This document shows positions 18,266 to 26,933 of a DNA stretch of 64,000 bases, piece by piece. The first letter of the stretch is position 1. Each line of letters begins with the position of its first letter. Location of the stretch: assembly GCA_014237465.1 (NCBI GenBank), contig JABZFM010000006.1, positions 124,001 through 188,000 of the forward strand, read 5' to 3'. A model generated the notes under the pieces. It made no database searches, was not told the origin of the DNA, and was given only the letters and a program-made list of their open reading frames with translations. Made by a program: the position numbers and the translations under genes. The DNA is from Desulfobacteraceae bacterium. Lineage in GTDB: Bacteria > Desulfobacterota > Desulfobacteria > Desulfobacterales > Desulfosalsimonadaceae.

Positions 18266-19810
18266 ATGCACAAACGATCACCGGTCAAGTTGATCATCAT
18301 ACTCATCACGGTCGCTCTGGTTAGTGCCTGCAGCACAACACCTCCCAAGCCGGTTGCTGAATTGCCGGAATCTGATTCAAACCCGATAGATGAAGTTAAT
18401 AAAATAGAAAATGAAATTACCGTCGCCAAACAAAATCAGATTGATATTCTGTCTCCCGACATGTTTGCCCGGGCGGAAAATTCATATTTAAAAGCCAAAA
18501 ACGAAGCTGAAAAGAAAAGTGATATCTCGGTGGTATCAGAATATACGGATACGGCGAGGAAATATCTTCACAATGCTGAAGAAAATGCCAAGGTTGCCCG
18601 GACCGTCCTTGAACAGGTTATCGAAAGCCGCAGCAAAGCGCGTATTGCCGGCGCCACCAAGCTGGAAAAAGACTACCAGCGTGTTGAAGACCAATTTTTA
18701 ATCCTGACACATGCCATTGAAAAAAACAACATTCGCTATTCTCAAAAAAACGCCCCTGAAGTTGATAATGAATATAGAAAGCTGGAATTACGGGCCATTA
18801 AAATAGAAACCATCGGTGAAGTAAGAGCCATACTTAAAAAGGCAAAAAAAGATGATATCACCCAGTACGCCCCTGAATCGTTTGCACTGGCAAAAAAACT
18901 GTTAAATGAAACAGATGCATTTATTTCCGAAAACCCTTATGCCAAGGAAGAAATGTATAAAATGGCCCAGAACAACCTGTTCATGGCCAGGCGAGCCCTT
19001 GCAATCGCCGATCAATGCAAAGCAATTGAATCCATGCCGCCGGAAGAAATCGCATTTTACGTGGAAGATACGTTAGGCCTTATCACCACCAAGCTTGGGG
19101 CTCCGGATATGCGTGATCAAAAATTTTATATCCAGGTGGACAATATCGAAGAATCGATTCAGTCCTTTCTGGATAATAATCAGTTTATGGCTGAAAAATT
19201 AAAATTAAAGCGCGCCGAAATGGAAGCCTTGCAGGCCGAGGATGAGAAGCGCATAGATGAACTGAACCAGCAGATCGCATTTCTGGAAGGCAAGACAATA
19301 GAGGAGCAAGCCGCCAATGAACGGCTGATGGCACAACAAAGGTCCATGGAACAGAAACTTGCGGCTGCAAGACAGTTTAATCAATTGTTTACTGAAGTTC
19401 AGAATTACTTTGATGCCAGTGAAGCAGAAGTATACAAAAAAGGCAACCAACTGGTGATCCGTTTAAAAGGAATCCAGTTCCCTGTCGGCCAGGCGATTAT
19501 CATGCCGGACAACTATCTGCTGCTCAGCAAAGCCCAGCGGGCCATTCGAACCTTTGGCGAACCGTCGGTGGTTATCGAAGGACATACTGACAGCACGGGG
19601 ACCCATGAATTGAACAAACACCTGTCCCAGCAAAGAGCCGAATCCGTGCGGGAATACCTGATCGCCAACCAGACACTTCCGGCTGAAAAGGTCATTGCAG
19701 TGGGTTACGGCCCTGAACGGCCATTAGCATCGAATTCAACTCCTGAGGGCCGCGCCATCAACAGACGCATTGACATGATCATTGTCCCGGAGTCACTGCC
19801 TGAGGAATAA
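18266..19810 (+). CDS. OmpA-family lipoprotein with long coiled-coil region
   Basis: A 514-residue outer-membrane lipoprotein. The lipobox is LVSAC, with the acylated cysteine near residue 22. Residues about 45-250 are helical repeats rich in Ala, Glu and Lys (DUF4398-like), residues about 310-370 are a predicted coiled coil, and the C-terminal 110 residues are an OmpA-type peptidoglycan-binding domain (GHTDSTGTHELNKHLSQQRA, then INRRIDMII). It should tether the outer membrane to the cell wall. AAGGAGA precedes the ATG, and a terminator follows at 19861. Confidence 0.9.
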   Translation: MHKRSPVKLIIILITVALVSACSTTPPKPVAELPESDSNPIDEVNKIENEITVAKQNQIDILSPDMFARAENSYLKAKNEAEKKSDISVVSEYTDTARKYLHNAEENAKVARTVLEQVIESRSKARIAGATKLEKDYQRVEDQFLILTHAIEKNNIRYSQKNAPEVDNEYRKLELRAIKIETIGEVRAILKKAKKDDITQYAPESFALAKKLLNETDAFISENPYAKEEMYKMAQNNLFMARRALAIADQCKAIESMPPEEIAFYVEDTLGLITTKLGAPDMRDQKFYIQVDNIEESIQSFLDNNQFMAEKLKLKRAEMEALQAEDEKRIDELNQQIAFLEGKTIEEQAANERLMAQQRSMEQKLAAARQFNQLFTEVQNYFDASEAEVYKKGNQLVIRLKGIQFPVGQAIIMPDNYLLLSKAQRAIRTFGEPSVVIEGHTDSTGTHELNKHLSQQRAESVREYLIANQTLPAEKVIAVGYGPERPLASNSTPEGRAINRRIDMIIVPESLPEE

Positions 19811-19860
19811 TATGTAAACGCTGACGTTATACTATTGACTTTCCCTATATTCATATAAAA

Positions 19861-19893
19861 GCGCGGAATCCTTCAAAGATCCCGCGTTTTCAT
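19861..19893 (+). terminator. rho-independent terminator after the OmpA-type lipoprotein gene
   Basis: GCGCGGAATC and GATCCCGCGT form a stem with one mismatch and a short loop, followed by TTTTCATTTT. It lies 50 bases after the stop codon of the lipoprotein gene. Confidence 0.7.
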
Positions 19894-20002
19894 TTTAACC
19901 CGTAATTAACAATGAATTTATTTTAGGATTTAATATATTTTTAAATTCGGATTAAACAATTTAATAATAAGGATATGGCCGGATGACCGGCCGAATAATA
20001 AA

Positions 20003-20461
20003 ATGACCGATGACATGAATACGTATGAAGTAAAATGCCGCACATGCCGCACCCGTTTCAAGGTGCAGCTTTTTGACTCCCATGAAAAAAACCTGTTTGT
20101 CGTGGATAAAAAGGACTGGCATTGTGAAAAATGTAAAAAAGAGTATTTCAGGAAACAGACGTCTGAACTTTCTAAGGTTCACAAAGAAATCGGATTTCAA
20201 GAACTAAAAGGCTCAGAAAAAATGATTTCATGGGCGGAAAAAATCCGGGGGGAACTGATTAACAAGGTGAACTACCTGAAAGAAAGCCTGACGATTAAAG
20301 ATGATGCCGAGAAAGTATTGTCAGACAAGGCTTTTGAAAAATTTTTCACACATTGGCATACCGAAACCGAAGCAAAGTGGTGGATTGATAACCGTAAAAT
20401 GACGGTCCGGGATATTTCAAACCAGATCGCAACGATATCTGAAGAAATAGAAAAGGCATGA
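20003..20461 (+). CDS. hypothetical zinc-ribbon protein
   Basis: A 152-residue protein of unknown function. Two pairs of cysteines, CRTC near residue 12 and CEKC near residue 42, look like a zinc ribbon; the rest is charged and helical (KVHKEIGFQELKGSEKMISW). No signal or membrane segment is seen. A perfect hairpin GGCCGG-ATGA-CCGGCC lies at 19977-19992, and a three-codon frame (Met-Ala-Gly-stop) with its own AAGG site overlaps it, so translation may be modulated. Nucleotide-binding or RNA-related roles are possible but unsupported. Confidence 0.6.
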   Translation: MTDDMNTYEVKCRTCRTRFKVQLFDSHEKNLFVVDKKDWHCEKCKKEYFRKQTSELSKVHKEIGFQELKGSEKMISWAEKIRGELINKVNYLKESLTIKDDAEKVLSDKAFEKFFTHWHTETEAKWWIDNRKMTVRDISNQIATISEEIEKA

Positions 20462-20531
20462 TCCGGGTCCAAATGACCAGGTTTTCTAATAATAAATTAA
20501 CTACCCCATGAACAACGATTGATTGAAAATA

Positions 20532-22121
20532 ATGCCCGCATCAAAATCGTTATATCAAAAAATCGGGATCGCCTCTCTGATCATGATGGCATCGGTTTTC
20601 TTAAGCCGGGTGATCGGGCTGTTCCGGGAAATGGTCATCGCTTATGCCGGCGGTGCCGAAGCCTCGGTTGACGCCTACCAGATTGCCTTTGTGCTGCCTG
20701 AAATCTTAAACCACATTGTTGCCAGCGGTTTTTTATCTGTTGTCTTTATTCCCATTTTTTCCCGATACCTGGCCGAAGACCGGGAAGCAGACGGGTGGAA
20801 GGTTTTTTCCGTCATCCTTACCGGGTTTGGGAGCTTATTACTGCTTTTGATTCTCCTTGCCGAATGGTTTGCTCCGGAACTGGTCGGCATTGTCGCTCCC
20901 GGTATAAAAAACCCGGCGGTGAAAGCGGACGCCATTCACATGACCCGAATTATTCTGCCGGCCCAGTTTTTCTTTTTTACCGGCGGCATGCTGTCTGCTG
21001 TTCAGTTTGCCAAAGAAAAATTCGCCATTCCCGCACTTGCCCCTCTGATCTATAACCTGGGAATCATCGTTGGCGGCATAATACTGCATCACAGGTTTGG
21101 GATGGCCGGATTTTCCTGGGGAGTTCTCGCAGGCTCATTTATCGGAAATTTTGCTATACAGATCTGGGGGGCCAGACGCGTGGGCATGACATTTTTCATT
21201 CTTTTTGATTTTAAGCACCCGGATTTGAGAAAATACATCCTGCTGACCCTGCCTCTGATGCTTGGGCTGACCATGACATTTTCAACGGAATTCTTTCTCA
21301 AATTCTTCGGATCTTTTCTGCCTGAAGGCAGCATTGCCGCATTAAATTACAGCCTGCGGGTCATGCTCATGCTGGTGGGATTTTTCGGCCAGGCCGTGGG
21401 GGTGGCGTCTTTTCCGTTTATGGCCCGCATGGCTGCGGAAAACAAGCTGGCCGAAATGAACCAGCTGCTGAATAACACGCTTCAATATCTGGCACTGGTA
21501 ATTCCGTTTTCTGTCTTGTTTATGGTGCTTCGCCACGAAATGATATTGATTCTGTTTCAACGCGGACAATTTGACGAAACCGCCACCGCCCTGACATCCG
21601 ACGTGCTGGTTTTCATGATGGTGGGCGCTTTTGCCTTTGCCGCCCAGACCGTTGTGGTCAGAGGTTTTTTTGCCGTCCAGAATACGCTGTTTCCAGCCAT
21701 TTATGGAACCATTGCCGTGATATTAAGCCTGCCCCTCTATTATTTCGGAATGCAGAAAATGGGGGTACAAGGGGTTGCACTGGCTGTTTCCCTGGCTGCC
21801 ATCGTCCAGGTTCTGATGCTCTACAGCATCTGGAACAAAAAGAGCCGGAACAATGGATATCCCAGGGTCTGGAAATTCTATATTAAAATCATTTTCTTAA
21901 GTGCGGCCATGGGCGTATGCCTGGAATGGTTTCGTAAAACCGCCCTTTCCGGTATCAACGAGATGACCTTACCCGGCAGCTTTCTTGTCTGCCTGATCAT
22001 TGGAACGCTTTTTATCGTATTGTTCATCACCGCCGGCCAGATTCTGGGAATTTCCGAAATTTCGGACCTCCTGCACCGGATCAGAAACAAACTGTTTAAG
22101 AAAAAACGCCCGGCAAACTAA
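20532..22121 (+). CDS. murJ: lipid II flippase MurJ
   Basis: A 529-residue integral membrane protein with about 14 hydrophobic segments, belonging to the MurJ/MviN family that moves lipid II across the inner membrane for peptidoglycan synthesis. The N-terminal signature ASVFLSRVIGLFREMVIAYA and the motif GFLSVVFIPIFSRYL are characteristic. The ATG at 20532 is chosen; a TTG three codons earlier is also open. The length fits the family. Confidence 0.93.
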   Translation: MPASKSLYQKIGIASLIMMASVFLSRVIGLFREMVIAYAGGAEASVDAYQIAFVLPEILNHIVASGFLSVVFIPIFSRYLAEDREADGWKVFSVILTGFGSLLLLLILLAEWFAPELVGIVAPGIKNPAVKADAIHMTRIILPAQFFFFTGGMLSAVQFAKEKFAIPALAPLIYNLGIIVGGIILHHRFGMAGFSWGVLAGSFIGNFAIQIWGARRVGMTFFILFDFKHPDLRKYILLTLPLMLGLTMTFSTEFFLKFFGSFLPEGSIAALNYSLRVMLMLVGFFGQAVGVASFPFMARMAAENKLAEMNQLLNNTLQYLALVIPFSVLFMVLRHEMILILFQRGQFDETATALTSDVLVFMMVGAFAFAAQTVVVRGFFAVQNTLFPAIYGTIAVILSLPLYYFGMQKMGVQGVALAVSLAAIVQVLMLYSIWNKKSRNNGYPRVWKFYIKIIFLSAAMGVCLEWFRKTALSGINEMTLPGSFLVCLIIGTLFIVLFITAGQILGISEISDLLHRIRNKLFKKKRPAN

Positions 22122-22150
22122 CAAAATTAAAACAGCCGATTCTACGGATT

Positions 22151-22468
22151 ATGAAGAATCATTTGAAAAAACAATTCTGGACGGTATATATTTTAAGAAA
22201 TGAAAAAAATGCATTATACACCGGAATTACGACAAATCTTAAAAGGCGTTTAATTGAGCACAAAAATAAACTTTTAAAAGGCGCCAAATTCACCCGGTCG
22301 TGTAAAGCGCTGGATTTGGTGTATCAGTGTGAAATCGGAGAAAGAGGACAAGCCCTTAAAGTTGAAGCAAAAATCAAACGCCTTAAAAAAGACAAAAAAG
22401 AGAGAATCGTTGCGGCAGGATTGAAAAAGGCCGAACTTTATAAATTTTTATCCTTGATGGCTTCGTAA
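22151..22468 (+). CDS. GIY-YIG nuclease-superfamily protein (UPF0213/YhbQ type)
   Basis: A 105-residue single-domain protein with the GIY-YIG core seen as TVYILRNEKNALYTGITTNL followed by KRRLIEHK. The canonical YxG residues are YTG here. Stand-alone members of this type have been linked to DNA repair, but their substrate is uncertain. The last four residues and the stop codon come from a family A repeat end (TTGATGGCTTCGTAA), so the original C-terminus may be lost. It follows murJ after 29 bases. Confidence 0.85.
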   Translation: MKNHLKKQFWTVYILRNEKNALYTGITTNLKRRLIEHKNKLLKGAKFTRSCKALDLVYQCEIGERGQALKVEAKIKRLKKDKKERIVAAGLKKAELYKFLSLMAS

Positions 22469-22473
22469 AAAAG
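22454..22473. repeat. solo terminal repeat of family A at the end of the GIY-YIG gene
   Basis: The 20 bases TTGATGGCTTCGTAAAAAAG match the end of the family A elements (GATGGCTTCGTAAAAAGTC), without the body of the element. The stop codon of the GIY-YIG gene lies inside it. Confidence 0.7.
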
Positions 22474-22502
22474 ACAGCGCAATTTAACAGGAATAACACC
22501 CC

Positions 22503-23315
22503 ATGGATATAAAAAAATACACGTTAAAGCTTGTTGAAAAAATAAAAAACACGTCTCCGCTGATCCACAATATTACCAACTTTGTGGTAATGAATTCTTC
22601 GGCAAACATCCTTTTAGGCATCGGTGCGTCTCCGGTCATGGCCCATTGCCTGGGAGAAGTTGAAGAAATGACATCACTGGCTGATGCTCTGGTGCTGAAC
22701 ATCGGCACATTACAGGACGATTGGGTCGAGTCCATGATTCGTGCCGCAAAAGCCGCCAACTCCAAAGGCATACCGGTCATCCTGGATCCTGTGGGGTCCG
22801 GCGCGACGTCGTTGCGCACGCAGGCCGTCAAAAAAATCATGAATTCAGCACACGTTTCAGTTCTGAGGGGAAATGCGTCGGAAATATTCTCACTGGCGTC
22901 AGCAGATGTCCGGACCCGGGGGGTCGACTCATCCCTCTCCGTCACCGCTGGAATTATCGATGCTGCCCAAAAACTCGCGTCTGACATGAATTGCATCATC
23001 GCCATCTCCGGCGCAGAAGACATTATTACCGATGGCCGGGGGATTTTCCGGGTGACCAACGGCCAGCCCATAATGACGAAAGTAACCGGAATCGGCTGCG
23101 GCCTGAGCGCGGTTACCGGTGCTTTTTGCGCGATTTCCGATGGTGAACTGCTAACCGCCACTGCCGCGGCATTTGGTGTTTACGGGCTTTGCGGTGACCT
23201 GGCAATAAAGATCAGCGATAAGCCGGGAAGCTTTTTTGTTACATTTATCGATACCCTTTATTCAATTAATCAAAAAGACATCGACGCCTTTTTAAAAATA
23301 GATATTGCCAGATAA
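22503..23315 (+). CDS. thiM: hydroxyethylthiazole kinase
   Basis: A 270-residue ribokinase-fold enzyme that phosphorylates 4-methyl-5-hydroxyethylthiazole, a thiamine salvage step. Landmarks are the N-terminal PLIHNITNFVVMN, VILDPVGSGAT, and the catalytic and anion-hole region MTKVTGIGCGLSAVTGAF. No other thi gene or TPP-type riboswitch is seen around it, so it looks like an isolated salvage gene. Confidence 0.95.
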   Translation: MDIKKYTLKLVEKIKNTSPLIHNITNFVVMNSSANILLGIGASPVMAHCLGEVEEMTSLADALVLNIGTLQDDWVESMIRAAKAANSKGIPVILDPVGSGATSLRTQAVKKIMNSAHVSVLRGNASEIFSLASADVRTRGVDSSLSVTAGIIDAAQKLASDMNCIIAISGAEDIITDGRGIFRVTNGQPIMTKVTGIGCGLSAVTGAFCAISDGELLTATAAAFGVYGLCGDLAIKISDKPGSFFVTFIDTLYSINQKDIDAFLKIDIAR

Positions 23316-23362
23316 CCGAAATACGTAAATCAATCTGTACATCAAAAAACCGGTTAATCATC

Positions 23363-23824
23363 ATGTCTCATATAATCGTTAAAAACAGCTATTCCCGTCT
23401 GGCAAAGCGCCTGAACCGCTTTCCCCAGGGGGCTCCGGTGTCAGATCTTTTGTTTCAAATTCTTGGCATGATGTTTAGCGAAAAAAAAGCCGGCCTGAAC
23501 AAGGAGATATGCCTTGGCTGCGGTCTTTGCGCCCGGGCATGCCCGGAAAATCATATTCACGTCAAGCCCCGCCCCAAAAGAGTTGTCACTCCCCTCAACA
23601 GCACCCACCGGGCCGTTGTAATGGCTGTTGAACGCGGAAACCTGCATGACCTGATTTTTGACAACCGGGTTTTGTGGAGCCACCGCGCCCTGGCAGCGCT
23701 TCTCGGGGTCATTCTTCGTCTTCCGCCCCTCAAACAGATCCTTGCCAGCCAACAAATGAAATCCCGCTACCTGGAAACCCTGGTTGAAAAATACAACAAA
23801 CGGTCCATTCCATTTCATCTTTAA
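23363..23824 (+). CDS. small protein with a single 4Fe-4S motif
   Basis: A 153-residue protein with one ferredoxin-type motif, CLGCGLCARACPE, near residue 51, enough for one [4Fe-4S] cluster. The flanks are basic (KRLNRFPQG, then KPRPKRVV) and the C-terminal half has a hydrophobic segment LAALLGVILRLPPL. It does not look like a plain ferredoxin. I do not recognise the family; electron transfer or a complex subunit is plausible. Confidence 0.65.
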   Translation: MSHIIVKNSYSRLAKRLNRFPQGAPVSDLLFQILGMMFSEKKAGLNKEICLGCGLCARACPENHIHVKPRPKRVVTPLNSTHRAVVMAVERGNLHDLIFDNRVLWSHRALAALLGVILRLPPLKQILASQQMKSRYLETLVEKYNKRSIPFHL

Positions 23825-23838
23825 AAGATTTCTTTACA

Positions 23839-23861
23839 ATATGTCATGCTTACTGACATAT
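23839..23861. promoter_or_regulatory. perfect palindrome upstream of the orp-like cluster
   Basis: ATATGTCA-TGCTTAC-TGACATAT has perfect 8-base arms with a 7-base spacer. It lies about 270 bases before the first gene of the cluster, a distance typical of an upstream activator site. Desulfovibrio orp operons are sigma-54 dependent, but no correctly spaced sigma-54 promoter is visible downstream here. The binding protein is unknown. Confidence 0.5.
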
Positions 23862-23968
23862 GCCTATATAATATCAAATATGCTGATTTTATTCTATTTA
23901 TATATGCTTTGAATTTCAACGGATTGAACCCGTCTTCAAATTATTGGACATATTCTTAAAAAAATAAT

Positions 23969-24067
23969 TTGACAATCCACAACCGAATCATTAATTTCAG
24001 TTGAGCATATACTCATAAATTGGATTATTCAACTGCACTCCCCTTCACAGGGGAAGAATGAGTATAT
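23969..24067 (+). promoter_or_regulatory. candidate promoter and structured leader of the orp-like cluster
   Basis: TTGACA at 23969-23974 and TAATTT at 23992-23997, 17 bases apart, form a plausible sigma-70-type promoter. Directly downstream ATATACTCAT (24007-24016) pairs perfectly with ATGAGTATAT (24058-24067), enclosing a smaller hairpin TCCCC-TTCACA-GGGGA. The structure may be an RNA leader stem or a DNA operator overlapping transcription start. Confidence 0.4.
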
Positions 24068-24132
24068 CCTGCAATACAATAATTTGATTGTATAAAATCA
24101 GAATGTTAACGAGAAACAAAAAGGAGTGTGTC

Positions 24133-24501
24133 ATGGATAAAATTGCCGTAACCTGTGAAGAAGCCAGCCTGGATTCCCAGGTCGACCCTCGGTTTGGCCG
24201 TGCTGCCGGATTTTTAATTGTTGATCCGGATACCATGGAATTTGAATACATTGATAATGGGTCGACCCAGGTCATGGCCCAGGGAGCAGGCATTCAGGCG
24301 GCTGAAAATGTTGCAAATAGCGGCGCGAAAATCCTTTTAACCGGCAATGTAGGCCCCAAGGCATTTCAAGGCCTTGAAGCAGCCGGAATCAAAATCGGCC
24401 AGAATCTTGCAGCAATGACGGTGCGCCAGGCCATTGAAAAGTTTAAAGCCGGCGATGTCGACTTTGCCACTTCATTCAACAAAGAGGGACACTGGAAATG
24501 A
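24133..24501 (+). CDS. NifX/NifB-type metal-cluster-binding protein
   Basis: A 122-residue protein of the dinitrogenase iron-molybdenum cofactor family (MTH1175-like), marked by SQVDPRFGRAAGFLIVDPD and IQAAENVANSGAKILLTGN. Such proteins carry metal-sulfur clusters; in Desulfovibrio they occur in the orange protein (Orp) complex. The start at 24133 is selected because AAAAAGGAG precedes it. Its stop overlaps the start of the following ATPase gene by 4 bases. Confidence 0.88.
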   Translation: MDKIAVTCEEASLDSQVDPRFGRAAGFLIVDPDTMEFEYIDNGSTQVMAQGAGIQAAENVANSGAKILLTGNVGPKAFQGLEAAGIKIGQNLAAMTVRQAIEKFKAGDVDFATSFNKEGHWK

Positions 24502-25391
24502 AAATAGCAATCGCCAGCGGTAAAGGGGGAACCGGAAAAACCACCGTCGCCTCTTCCTTGATATCCGTCTGGGAATCACCGGTCATTGCAATGGATCTGG
24601 ATGTCGAAGAACCCAACCTTCACTTGTTTTTAAAGCCGACACTCACCGGAAAACGCACGGCCAACATGGAAATTCCCAAAGCAGATGACACCCTGTGCAG
24701 CAAGTGCGGAAAATGCGGCGAACTTTGCCAGTTCAAGGCCATCAGTTTGATGGGGGAAATCCTGATGATCTTTCCGGAAATGTGCCATGGATGCGGCGGA
24801 TGTATTGCCATCTGCCCGGAAGGCGCTTTAACGACTGAATTTCGCGAACTGGGTGAAGTCACCTGGGGTCAGAGCAGAAACGCCGAATTCCTCATGGGAC
24901 GTCTCAGGGTCGGTGAGGCCATGAGCCCGCCACTGATGCGGGCAGTCAAGGAAAAACTGGAAGAAATGATGGATACCGCATCCAAAGATGTGATACCAAA
25001 AGATGTAATAATTGACGCGCCGCCAGGTGTTTCCTGTCCGGCGATTAACGCAGTGATGGACAGTGATGTCATCCTTCTGGTGACCGAACCGACACCCTTT
25101 GGTTTTTATGACATGAAACTGGCCCATGAAGCTTTTTTTCCCATGGGTAAACCCATGGGAGTAATTGTCAACCGGGCCGGACTGGGAAATGCCGAAGTCT
25201 ATGATTACTGTGCCGAAAAGGAGCTTGACATCATGGCGGAAATTCCCTATGACCGCCAGATCGCAGAGACGTATGCCAGGGGCAGCATCATTTCCGAATC
25301 ATCGGATGAAATAAAACAAATTTTCATATCCCTTGCGGAAAAGATAAAACAAAAAGCCGGTTCTAAAAAAATCCTGGGAGGTGTGCTGTGA
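24498..25391 (+). CDS. MinD-family ATPase with inserted ferredoxin domain (1)
   Basis: A 297-residue P-loop ATPase. The deviant Walker A motif is SGKGGTGKTTVASS near residue 7, and two 4Fe-4S motifs are inserted after about residue 60 (CSKCGKCGELCQF and CHGCGGCIAICPE). The switch region reads IIDAPPGVSCPAI. It has the architecture of the Orp ATPases of anaerobes, where two such proteins act together with NifX-like partners. It overlaps the genes on both sides, so the set is translationally coupled. Confidence 0.93.
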   Translation: MKIAIASGKGGTGKTTVASSLISVWESPVIAMDLDVEEPNLHLFLKPTLTGKRTANMEIPKADDTLCSKCGKCGELCQFKAISLMGEILMIFPEMCHGCGGCIAICPEGALTTEFRELGEVTWGQSRNAEFLMGRLRVGEAMSPPLMRAVKEKLEEMMDTASKDVIPKDVIIDAPPGVSCPAINAVMDSDVILLVTEPTPFGFYDMKLAHEAFFPMGKPMGVIVNRAGLGNAEVYDYCAEKELDIMAEIPYDRQIAETYARGSIISESSDEIKQIFISLAEKIKQKAGSKKILGGVL

Positions 25392-26266
25392 TTGAAATTC
25401 TTATTATCAGCGGAAAAGGCGGCACCGGAAAAACTTCGCTGGCCGCAGCATTCGCCCATTTGGCCAAAAATCATGTCATCTGTGATCTGGATGTTGACGC
25501 ACCGGATATGCATTTGATATTAAAACCGGAAAATACAATAAAAGAGGATTTTGTCTCCGGTAATGAAGCAGTCATCATTGAAGACAAATGCGACGCCTGC
25601 GGCAAATGCCTGGAAATGTGCCAATACGGGGCGGTTAATGAGACAGACACCATTTTTTCCATTGACCCTTTAAAATGTGAAGGATGCAAGGTCTGTGTTG
25701 AATTCTGCCCGGTCAATGCGATTGATTTTCCGGAAAAACATTGCGGGTCCTGGTACTATTCAGATACCCGTTTCGGCCCAATGATCCATGCCCAGCTCTT
25801 TCCGGGAGAAGAAAACTCGGGTCTGCTGGTGTCCCTTCTCAGAAAAAAAGCCAAAGAGCTGGCTGAACAAAAAGGATTGGAAGTGATCCTGTCAGACGGC
25901 ACTCCCGGGATCGGATGCCCGGTTATCGCTTCCCTGTCCGGTGTCACACTTGCGGTGATCGTGACGGAACCCACGCCTTCAGGACGTCATGACATGGAGC
26001 GGGTAGCGGAACTTTGCGGCCACTTTAATATTCCGGCCGGAATTATCATCAACAAATGCGACCTGAACGAAAAAGAGGCGGCGGCAATTAAAGCTTACAG
26101 CCACGAAAAGGGATTTACACTTTTCGGGGAACTGCCCCATGATCCGGTCATTACCCGGGCCATGATCAACGCGCAGGCCATTACCGAATATGAGAAAAAT
26201 GGTTTTGCAGAACAGGTCGCCGATATCTGGAACCGGATTATCCACATGGCAGCACCGATTAAATAA
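25388..26266 (+). CDS. MinD-family ATPase with inserted ferredoxin domain (2)
   Basis: A 292-residue paralogue of the previous gene, with Walker A SGKGGTGKTSLAAA and two cluster motifs (CDACGKCLEMCQY and CEGCKVCVEFCPV). The switch region is DGTPGIGCPVIAS. It starts with GTG at 25388 behind GGGAGGTG, overlapping the previous stop. The two ATPases probably form a heterodimer that loads or uses iron-sulfur clusters in the Orp-like complex. Confidence 0.93.
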   Translation: MIEILIISGKGGTGKTSLAAAFAHLAKNHVICDLDVDAPDMHLILKPENTIKEDFVSGNEAVIIEDKCDACGKCLEMCQYGAVNETDTIFSIDPLKCEGCKVCVEFCPVNAIDFPEKHCGSWYYSDTRFGPMIHAQLFPGEENSGLLVSLLRKKAKELAEQKGLEVILSDGTPGIGCPVIASLSGVTLAVIVTEPTPSGRHDMERVAELCGHFNIPAGIIINKCDLNEKEAAAIKAYSHEKGFTLFGELPHDPVITRAMINAQAITEYEKNGFAEQVADIWNRIIHMAAPIK

Positions 26267-26332
26267 TGTTGATATAAAAAAAAAATTTAATATAAGAGAA
26301 AATTTAAATAAATGAATCACAAGGAGAATAAA

Positions 26333-26713
26333 ATGAGTACCATAATAGCAATCCCTTCCACTTCACCGGGTGGACTGGAAGCGCCGCTGGGCGCACATTT
26401 CGGTCATTGCGACCTTTATACGATCGTTTCCGTTGAAGACAAAGAAATCAAATCTGTTGAAGTCATTCCCAACATGCCCCATCAACAGGGCGGATGCATG
26501 GCCCCTGTACAGTATCTGGCCGATAATGGCGCCAACAAACTGATTGCCGGCGGCATGGGGCTTCGGCCGCTTATGGGATTTAACCAGGTGGGTATTGAAG
26601 TCTATTTCGGCGGTGAATTTCAGACCATTGGCGATGCGGTAAATGCGTTTATCGAAGGGCAACTCCCGCAATTTTCTCAGGAACATACCTGCGGCGGTGG
26701 CGGCGGTCAGTAA
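26333..26713 (+). CDS. NifX-like protein with glycine-rich cysteine tail
   Basis: A 126-residue dinitrogenase iron-molybdenum cofactor family protein (GAHFGHCDLYTIVSVEDKEI; ADNGANKLIAGGMGLRPLMG). The tail HTCGGGGGQ contains one cysteine and a glycine run, as in several Orp-associated proteins. The start at 26333 follows AAGGAGAA. It is the second NifX-like gene of the cluster and may hold or deliver the metal cluster. Confidence 0.88.
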   Translation: MSTIIAIPSTSPGGLEAPLGAHFGHCDLYTIVSVEDKEIKSVEVIPNMPHQQGGCMAPVQYLADNGANKLIAGGMGLRPLMGFNQVGIEVYFGGEFQTIGDAVNAFIEGQLPQFSQEHTCGGGGGQ

Positions 26714-26723
26714 TTCATGAGAT

Positions 26724-26933
26724 ATGGCAATGGGAAAAGAAAACCGGTTACATGAAAAAAACCATGATCATGATCATACGCTCTTGAGTGAACGTTTTAT
26801 CCGCCACGCCAACCTGCCCATACATATGGGTAAATTGCCCGGCGCAAACGGATATGCAAAAGGCGTCGGAACTTGCGGGGACGCCATTGAAGTTTATTTA
26901 TCAATCCATGATCAAAAAATAAAGGCACGTTAA
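26724..26933 (+). CDS. miniature NifU/IscU-like scaffold fragment
   Basis: A 69-residue protein that matches only the N-terminal segment of IscU/NifU scaffolds: GANGYAKGVGTCGDAIEVYL, where full scaffolds continue for about 60 more residues with two further cluster cysteines. Only one cysteine remains, and an internal His-rich stretch (HEKNHDHDHT) occurs near the N-terminus. The next gene begins immediately after the stop (TAA-ATG). It is either a truncated relic kept in frame or a genuine minimal protein of the cluster. Confidence 0.6.
   Translation: MAMGKENRLHEKNHDHDHTLLSERFIRHANLPIHMGKLPGANGYAKGVGTCGDAIEVYLSIHDQKIKAR

Noticed and set aside
22469-22502. TPP riboswitch upstream of thiM
   Set aside because: Only 34 bases separate thiM from the previous gene and no thi-box sequence is seen.
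24021-24036. Possible sigma-54 promoter ahead of the orp-like cluster
   Set aside because: GG and GC are separated by 11 bases instead of the nearly invariant 10, and the rest of the consensus is weak.
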